This document shows, piece by piece, positions 5,892-9,446 of a DNA stretch of 9,446 bases. Below the pieces are notes generated by a model. It ran no database searches, was not told the origin of the DNA, and saw only the letters and a program-made list of their open reading frames with translations. The stretch lies in assembly GCA_021835265.1 (NCBI GenBank), contig JAKBQK010000403.1:1-9446 (forward strand). Direction: 5' to 3'. Both the position numbers and the translations under genes were made by a program. How positions within the stretch are numbered: position 1 is the stretch's first letter; every line of letters starts with the position of its first letter. Origin of the DNA: Thermoplasmata archaeon (GTDB lineage: Archaea; Thermoplasmatota; Thermoplasmata; Thermoplasmatales; Thermoplasmataceae).

Positions 5892-7532
5892 ATGAAATTA
5901 CAAAACGGTTCGGATGGCATATATCTCCTGTATGAAAATTATGAAGCCATGAAGAAGGAAAGTCTCCATGGTACAATCTATACTCTGAAGCCACTTTATG
6001 AATGCAGACTTGAAATACACATACCCCTAATTAATATACAATTTTCATGGTTCACCACCTCTGGAAGGAGCAATGGGCTTGAACCAGACTGGAACGGAGA
6101 AGTGAAGATAAGGCCAAACATTAACATTCCAGTCATTTCATTCTATAATCAAAAAGGGAAAAACTCATGCACTGTAGCAATATCAGACTGCCTCAACCCC
6201 ATTAATATATCCTATGGAGTAAGTGAAGAGGATAAAGAAATCATAATAAAAATAAAAAGAAAATCACAGGATTCTTTCAGCGTTCTCCTGAGCACATCAG
6301 GGGAAGAGATTACAGACGTCATATTTTCCGCATCCTCATGGGTTAGTTCATTTTATCCAAAGCCTGTTATCCCTAATGAATCGGAATCCATAGTATATTC
6401 AACATGGTACTCCATGCACCAGAATGTTAGTCAGGAAGCTGTGGAGGAAGAAGCTAAGGTAGCAAAAAAAATTGGGTTTGAATCTGTATTTCTAGATGAT
6501 GGATGGCAGACATCGGACAACAGAAGAGGGTATAAATATACAGGTGACTGGGAATTCGACAGGTCAAAATTTCCAGATCCTGTAGGTCATGTAAAAAGGA
6601 TACACCAATTAAATTTAAATTACGTAGTCTGGATTGCACTTCCATTCATTGGCAAGGAATCAAAAATATTCAATAAATTTAGTAAGAAACTGCTGAGAGT
6701 CAATGAAGGATGGGGCACAGGCATAGTGAACCCTTTAGATCAGGAAACGACAGATTATATTAAAGAAAGGGTAAATTATCTTGTAAAACTGGGTTTTGAC
6801 GGTCTAAAGGTTGATTTTATAGACTCAATAATAGATCCTAATGGCAGGGATGATGTTTACAGGAAAATACCAGAATTTCTTGAAGAGACACTAGGGCCAG
6901 CCAATGGGAAGTTAATAGAGTTCAGGCAGAGATACATCTCTCCCATAATGCTGCAATATTGCAATATGATAAGATCTGCAGATTGTCCAGGGGATCATAT
7001 AGAAAACAGGATCAGATCCTTAAGCACAAGACTGATATCCGGTATAGTTCCGGTACACAGTGATCCACTTATGTGGAACAGTGAAGACTCAATGGAAAAC
7101 ATATCCTTTGCATTTATAAACGTGCTATTTACGGTACCACAGATATCTGTAATGCTGAAAGAACAGAAGAGTGAAAATCTGGAAGTTTTGAGAAAATGGA
7201 TAGAATTCTGGAAGGAACACAGATTAACTTTACTCCATGGAAAGATAAGTGTTAAACATATGGAATTGAATTTCCCTACCGTCTCTTCAATAATAAACAA
7301 TCAAAAGATCACTGTTTGTTATTCACCAATTCCAGTTAATGTGGATGGAAAGGAAGAAATCATAATTAATTCATCCGGTAGTAATTTACTGCTTGAAAGC
7401 GAAACTGAGGCTGTATACACAGTTAAGGACTGCAATTTCCAGGAAGTTGGAAAAGGAAGGCTTTCGACAGGTTTAAATCGCATATCAACTCCATTTTGCG
7501 GTCAGATTTATATTGAAACCTCAAAGATTTAA
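5892..7532 (+). CDS. GH36-family alpha-galactosidase-like glycosidase
   Basis: It probably hydrolyses terminal alpha-galactosides with retention of configuration. The 546-residue product has no signal peptide or membrane helix, so it should act in the cytoplasm on imported oligosaccharides. The N-terminal third (about 1-160) is beta-rich, as in the GH36 supersandwich domain. The TIM barrel starts near VYSTWYSMHQ (168-177) and shows LDDGWQ (201-206) and LKVDF (305-309), with D308 as the expected nucleophile. MIRSADCPGD (359-368) is laid out like the RIGxD acid/base segment of clan GH-D enzymes, with D364 as the likely general acid. A small beta domain ends the protein (about 455-546). The ATG at 5892 is set by the TATA box 26 nt upstream. 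The closest known relatives should be archaeal GH36 proteins such as Sulfolobus GalS. Related GH36 members act on alpha-GalNAc or transfer galactosyl groups (raffinose synthase-like), and these cannot be excluded. No transporter or other sugar gene adjoins it here. Confidence 0.85.
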   Translation: MKLQNGSDGIYLLYENYEAMKKESLHGTIYTLKPLYECRLEIHIPLINIQFSWFTTSGRSNGLEPDWNGEVKIRPNINIPVISFYNQKGKNSCTVAISDCLNPINISYGVSEEDKEIIIKIKRKSQDSFSVLLSTSGEEITDVIFSASSWVSSFYPKPVIPNESESIVYSTWYSMHQNVSQEAVEEEAKVAKKIGFESVFLDDGWQTSDNRRGYKYTGDWEFDRSKFPDPVGHVKRIHQLNLNYVVWIALPFIGKESKIFNKFSKKLLRVNEGWGTGIVNPLDQETTDYIKERVNYLVKLGFDGLKVDFIDSIIDPNGRDDVYRKIPEFLEETLGPANGKLIEFRQRYISPIMLQYCNMIRSADCPGDHIENRIRSLSTRLISGIVPVHSDPLMWNSEDSMENISFAFINVLFTVPQISVMLKEQKSENLEVLRKWIEFWKEHRLTLLHGKISVKHMELNFPTVSSIINNQKITVCYSPIPVNVDGKEEIIINSSGSNLLLESETEAVYTVKDCNFQEVGKGRLSTGLNRISTPFCGQIYIETSKI

Positions 7533-7579
7533 TCGCAACTTTCATTTTCAAATTAAAGGAGTAAATATTCTAAAATTTC

Positions 7580-7589
7580 TATATAAAAA
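7580..7589 (+). promoter_or_regulatory. TATA-like box in the GH36/katG spacer
   Basis: The string TATATAAAAA has a good archaeal TATA octamer (7580-7587) whose predicted start site (about 7610-7612) is 2-4 nt before an ATG at 7614. It could drive a short plus-strand transcript that runs into the 3' end of katG in antisense. Read on the minus strand the same bases form a T-tract (7590-7585) about 105 nt past the katG stop, so the alternative is a katG terminator. Confidence 0.35.
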
Positions 7590-7613
7590 ATAGGAAAACA
7601 ACTTTTGATTAAT

Positions 7614-9446
<1,833 letters not shown>

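Noticed and set aside
4230..7532. The acyl-CoA synthetase and GH36 genes as one operon with a joint pathway.
   Set aside because: A separate BRE/TATA box at the expected distance precedes the GH36 gene and no biochemical link between the two products is evident.

Overview
The window looks like chromosome of an AT-rich archaeon, most likely a member of the Thermoplasmatales (Ferroplasma/Cuniculiplasma-like); this placement is inference. Supporting signs are archaeal TATA/BRE boxes about 26 nt before the start codons of first genes (leaderless transcripts), Shine-Dalgarno motifs only before operon-internal genes, heavy use of ATA (Ile) and AGG/AGA (Arg) codons, and surface proteins with one N-terminal anchor and many N-X-S/T sequons. 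No RNA gene, insertion sequence, CRISPR array or origin was seen, and no gene-free stretch exceeds 300 bases.

Left part (1-4025): a 215-base non-coding lead-in with a promoter, then a gene for a 438-residue membrane-anchored surface protein whose ectodomain appears to be two copies of one domain. It converges on a tightly overlapping three-gene operon on the minus strand. That operon encodes, in transcription order, an unrecognised anchored ectodomain protein, an ABC-2-type permease and its ATPase. The two converging genes end in the same TTAA palindrome, which gives a TAA stop on each strand.

Middle part (4026-7532): a 204-base divergent promoter region carries a pair of imperfect 21-bp direct repeats exactly 50 bp apart. 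It is followed by an AMP-forming medium/long-chain acyl-CoA synthetase of the AlkK / Thermus ttLC-FACS type, then, after a 69-base gap with its own promoter, a cytoplasmic GH36-family alpha-galactosidase-like glycosidase. These look like two monocistronic metabolic genes rather than a pathway cluster.

Right part (7533-9446): a 161-base convergent spacer with a hairpin, T-tracts and a promoter-like box ahead of a 28-codon ORF. Then comes the C-terminal four fifths of a bifunctional catalase-peroxidase (katG) on the minus strand, cut by the window end.

Together the genes suggest an acidophilic heterotroph that breaks down organic acids and galactosides, detoxifies peroxide, and carries an uncharacterised surface-protein/ABC export module. 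The least explained material is the ABC operon with its leading ectodomain protein and the neighbouring duplicated-domain surface protein.
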